This document shows, in pieces, positions 61,270-64,000 of a stretch of DNA of 64,000 bases (position 1 is the first letter of the stretch; every line of letters begins with the position of its first letter). The translations under genes were made by a program, and so were the position numbers. Location of the stretch: contig NZ_CP072827.1 of assembly GCF_017916255.1 (NCBI RefSeq), positions 5,047,501-5,111,500 of the forward strand, in the 5' to 3' direction. This DNA is from Streptomyces mobaraensis NBRC 13819 = DSM 40847 (GTDB taxonomy: Bacteria; Actinomycetota; Actinomycetes; Streptomycetales; Streptomycetaceae). The notes under the pieces are model-generated. The model made no database searches. It worked only from the letters and a program-made list of their open reading frames with translations, and was not told the DNA's origin.

Positions 61270-63447
61270 TCAGTCGCGCCGTCCGCGTCCCGGGGCCGGC
61301 GCCCCGGTGGCCGGCGGTTCCGGAGCGCCCTGCTCGTCGGGCCGGTACTTCCCGATCTTCGGCTCCTCGATGGTCCCGTCAGCGTTGATCTTCGGCAGGC
61401 TCTTCTGCGGGGTGGGCAGCAGCGCCTTCTTCGGGTCGACCGAGCCCTTCCCGTCGACGCCGTACAGCGCGCTGTAGATGTTCCGCACGGCCGGGGCCGA
61501 GGCGCCGGAGCCGGTGCCGCCCTGCGCGATCGTCATCACCACCGCGTAGTCGTCGCTGTAGGTGGCGAACCACGAGGTGGTCTGCTTGCCGTAGACCTCC
61601 GCCGTGCCCGTCTTGGCGCGCAGCCGGATCCGGTCCTGCGGCCAGCCACCGAAGCGCCAGGCGGCCGAACCGCGGGTGACGACCCCCGCGAGGGCCTGGT
61701 CCATCTCGTCGCGCAACCGCTTGCTCACGGGCAGTTTCCCGCGCGCCTTGGGGGTGAGCTCCCGCACCTTCTTCCCGTCCGGGCTGATCACCGCCTTGCC
61801 GATGGAGGGCGTGTAGAGCGTGCCGCCGTTGGCGAGGGCCGCGTAGACGCTCGCCATCTGGACGGGCGTGACGAGGGTGTCGCCCTGGCCGATGGAGTAG
61901 TTCACGGCGTCACCGGCGCGCAGCAGGTCGCCGCCGCGGCAGTTGTCGTAGGCGATCCGCTCGGCGTAGCTCCCGTCCTTCTTGCCCTGTTTGCACCAGG
62001 CGTCCTTGTTGGCCTCCCAGTACCGCTGCTTCCACCGGCGGTCGGGGACCCGGCCGGGGACCTCGTTCGGCAGGTCGACCCCGGTGGTCGCGCCGAGGCC
62101 GAACCGGTGGGCCGTCCGGTAGAACCAGTCGCCGGCGCCGCCCTTCGCCCGGAGTCCGCCGTCCGCGCGCCACTCGTCGTGGGCGAGCCGGTAGAAGACG
62201 GTGTCGCAGGAGACCTCCAGGGCGCGGCCCAGGGAGATCGGGCCGTGGTTCGCCGACTCGAAGTTCTTGAAGACCTGGCTGCCGATCCGGTACGAGCTGG
62301 AGCAGTCGTAGGGCCCCTCGTAGGAGTGGCCCGCGTCGACCGCGGCCGTGGTGGAGATCACCTTGAAGATCGAACCGGGCGCCGACTGGCCCTGGATCGC
62401 CCGGTTGAGCAGCGGGTGGTGGGAGTCCTCGCCGGTGAGCTTGCGGTAGTCGGCGGCCGAGATGCCGCCCACCCAGGCGTTCGGGTCGTACGTCGGCGCG
62501 GACGCCATGGCCACCACGCGGCCCGTCTTCGCCTCCATCACCACGACGGCGCCGGAGTCCGCCTTGTAGTTCTCGCCGGTGTTGTGGTCCCACTCCTTGC
62601 GGGCGGCCTTCATGGCCTCGTTCAGCTCGTACTCGGCGACCCGCTGGACGCGGGCGTCGATGCTGGTGACGAGGTTCGAGCCGGGCACCGGCGGGTCGGT
62701 CTCGGCCGTGCCGATCACGCGTCCCAGCTTGTCGACCTCGTGCCGGGTCACGCCGGCCCTGCCGCGCAGCACCTCGTCGTACTGCCGCTCCAGCCCGGAC
62801 CGGCCGATCATGTCCGAGCGCAGGTACGGCGAGTCGCCGTCCTTGGCCCGCGCCACCTCCTCGTCGGTGACGGGGGAGAGGTAGCCGAGGACCTGCGCGG
62901 TGTTGGCCTCGCCGGGGGCCGGGTAGCGGCGCACCGCCGTGGGCTCGGCGGTGATGCCGGGGAAGTCCTCGGCGCGCTCCCGGATCTGGAGCGCCTGCCG
63001 GGTGGTGGCCTTGTCGGTGATCGGGATCGGCTGGTACGGAGAACCGTTCCAGCACGGCCGTGGCGTCTTCGCGTCACACAGCCGGACCTTGGCCATGACC
63101 TCTTTCGGGTCCATGTCCAGCAGCCCGGCGAGCCGGGTGAGCACCGCCTTGCCGCGGTCCTTCGCCTTCGACAGCTCGGTCCGGGACGCGGAGACGACCA
63201 GGCGGCTCTCGTTGTCCGCGAGCGGCACCCCGCGCGCGTCGAGGATCGACCCGCGCACGGCGGGCTGGACGGACCGCTGGACGCGGTTGCCGGTCGCCTC
63301 CGCCGCGTACTCGTCCCCCTTGCGGATCTGGAGGTACCAGAGCCGCCCGCCGAGGGTCAGGAGCAACGAGAAGACGAGGATCTGGACGACGACGAGCCGT
63401 ATGCGGATCCGCTGCGTCCGGCCGCCGGTCTCCGGGATGTTGGTCAC
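61270..63447 (-). CDS. mrdA: Penicillin-binding protein 2 (class B transpeptidase)
   Basis: 725 residues from GTG; upstream ATG and GTG codons are possible, but the conserved N-terminus TNIPETGGRTQRIRIRL begins here. One membrane helix (VVVQILVFSLLLTLGGRLWYL) precedes a PBP dimerisation domain (VRGSILDARGVPLADN). The transpeptidase domain has SxxK at S359-K362 (APGSIFKV), the SxN-equivalent in YSIGQGD, and KTG at K612-G614 (AKTGTAEVYG). It cross-links peptidoglycan for cell elongation or sporulation with MreBCD and RodA/SfrA. The C-terminus is Pro-rich and disordered. Confidence 0.93.
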   Translation of the reverse strand: MTNIPETGGRTQRIRIRLVVVQILVFSLLLTLGGRLWYLQIRKGDEYAAEATGNRVQRSVQPAVRGSILDARGVPLADNESRLVVSASRTELSKAKDRGKAVLTRLAGLLDMDPKEVMAKVRLCDAKTPRPCWNGSPYQPIPITDKATTRQALQIRERAEDFPGITAEPTAVRRYPAPGEANTAQVLGYLSPVTDEEVARAKDGDSPYLRSDMIGRSGLERQYDEVLRGRAGVTRHEVDKLGRVIGTAETDPPVPGSNLVTSIDARVQRVAEYELNEAMKAARKEWDHNTGENYKADSGAVVVMEAKTGRVVAMASAPTYDPNAWVGGISAADYRKLTGEDSHHPLLNRAIQGQSAPGSIFKVISTTAAVDAGHSYEGPYDCSSSYRIGSQVFKNFESANHGPISLGRALEVSCDTVFYRLAHDEWRADGGLRAKGGAGDWFYRTAHRFGLGATTGVDLPNEVPGRVPDRRWKQRYWEANKDAWCKQGKKDGSYAERIAYDNCRGGDLLRAGDAVNYSIGQGDTLVTPVQMASVYAALANGGTLYTPSIGKAVISPDGKKVRELTPKARGKLPVSKRLRDEMDQALAGVVTRGSAAWRFGGWPQDRIRLRAKTGTAEVYGKQTTSWFATYSDDYAVVMTIAQGGTGSGASAPAVRNIYSALYGVDGKGSVDPKKALLPTPQKSLPKINADGTIEEPKIGKYRPDEQGAPEPPATGAPAPGRGRRD

Positions 63448-63540
63448 GCGCGGCATTCCCCCCACAGGAACCGAACAGTCGTACCAGCAGCAGAGCTTAG
63501 GCGACGTGGGGGGAGCGCGGCATCGGGGGGCGGGGCAGGC

Positions 63541-63594
63541 CCGTCCTTCGGTCGCGGATCAGCCGATCCGGGTGATCCGCGTACCGAAGGACGG
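63541..63594 (-). terminator. Long hairpin across the carboxypeptidase stop codon
   Basis: CCGTCCTTCGGT and its complement (63583-63594), plus GCGGATCA/TGATCCGC inside, give a 20-base stem with a small asymmetric bulge. The right arm and part of the loop lie within the last codons of the partial gene; the left arm lies downstream. It probably terminates or attenuates transcription before pbp2. Confidence 0.65.
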
Positions 63595-64000
63595 CTCCTT
63601 GAGCGCCGACTTCACCACGACGGGGACCTTCCCGGCCGCCGACCCGGGCCCGGGGGTGGCGATCAGCTCGCCGACGACGGTCCCGCGCTTGGCCGTACGG
63701 GCGAGGGCCCGTCCGCCGTCGCGGAAGGTGACGCGCACCCGCTGCCCCGGCAGGCCGACGACGGTGAGGTCCTTGGCGGCCACGACGGGCGTCCGGCCGC
63801 CGAACCCGTCGTCGACATGCCCGACGACTTGCCCCTTGCGCACGACGGTGGCGGTGGTCAGCCCCTTGCGCACGGCCGCGACGACCTTCCTGCTGTTCTC
63901 CAGCACCAGGGCGAGGCTGTTGGAGCCGTTCGGGTCCGGGCCGGTGACGTGCTGGTCCATCATCGTGCCGAGGACCAGCCGTTCCTTCCCGTCCACGGTG
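63559..64000 (-). CDS. D-alanyl-D-alanine carboxypeptidase-like protein, C-terminal part
   Basis: The 5' end lies beyond the window. The remaining 147 residues contain LVLGTMMDQHVTGPDPNGS, SLALVLENSRKVVAAV, GHVDDGFGGRTPVVAAKDLTVVG and an end in FGTRITRIG. This resembles the beta-sandwich C-terminal region of serine D,D-carboxypeptidases of the DacC/PBP5 type from Streptomyces. The catalytic domain is not visible, so the call is moderate. Its position directly upstream of PBP2 suits a wall-synthesis role. Confidence 0.6.
   Translation of the reverse strand, partial: TVDGKERLVLGTMMDQHVTGPDPNGSNSLALVLENSRKVVAAVRKGLTTATVVRKGQVVGHVDDGFGGRTPVVAAKDLTVVGLPGQRVRVTFRDGGRALARTAKRGTVVGELIATPGPGSAAGKVPVVVKSALKEPSFGTRITRIG

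Overview
The window is a piece of a Streptomyces (or very close actinomycete) chromosome. Base composition is very GC-rich, third codon positions are almost always G or C, and GTG and TTG starts are common. The gene content is typical of the genus: a conservon, Uma2-type nucleases, GlxA and PadR regulators, a SAV_2336-type vWA protein, a DUF6104 protein and mycothiol-type DinB enzymes. The order kgd - two-component pair - spermidine-synthase-like - rhomboid-like - lon, followed at the right end by a D,D-carboxypeptidase-like gene and PBP2, looks like conserved core chromosome. Accessory islands sit between these blocks.

Layout. 1-5.3 kb: end of a zinc-type dehydrogenase, a secreted GH5 glycosidase, a PadR/DUF4097 operon with a palindromic operator, a hypothetical gene, and a DUF6104 gene. 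5.5-17.4 kb: the most interesting region. It holds a Trypco1 protein, a trypsin-VMAP protease, a MoxR AAA+ ATPase, a giant vWA protein, a small precursor-like peptide, an aKG-HExxH-type putative peptide hydroxylase and a TIR-like/NB-ARC/TPR protein of the FxsT kind. This looks like an NTP-driven, protease-armed conflict or signalling system joined to a RiPP-like modification module that has no radical SAM enzyme. Two of its genes, including the peptide gene, carry the rare TTA codon. 17.4-18.5 kb: an XRE-Uma2 pair with its own palindromic operator, inserted between fxsT and a frameshifted copy of the fxsT tail. 18.6-21.9 kb: SGNH hydrolase, acyltransferase-3 and a PQQ-like propeller.

22-35 kb: core genes (kgd, response regulator and kinase, spermidine-synthase-like, rhomboid-like, DinB, an imine-reductase-like dehydrogenase divergent from a GlxA regulator, and lon). 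35-49.8 kb: a mosaic of small accessory genes. These are an MBL hydrolase, a DUF6247 toxin-antitoxin-like pair, a truncated Uma2, a methyltransferase, an aldo/keto reductase, a small two-gene operon opposite a minimal GntR regulator, a Vat-like acetyltransferase, a lamin-tail protein, a MerR-LysE operon divergent from a second IRED-like gene, a secreted M4 metalloprotease, a GH25 lysozyme, MarR and PP2C. 50.1-55.5 kb: a complete conservon (cvnA-B-C-D) followed closely by a styrene-monooxygenase-like flavoenzyme. 55.5-60 kb: a palindromic dispersed repeat, a coiled-coil secreted protein, and a TetR-controlled divergent pair of diiron proteins. 60-64 kb: polysaccharide deacetylase, tRNA-Arg(ACG) with a strong terminator, PBP2 and a partial carboxypeptidase.

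All functional names come from reading motifs and remembering families. No database search was run.
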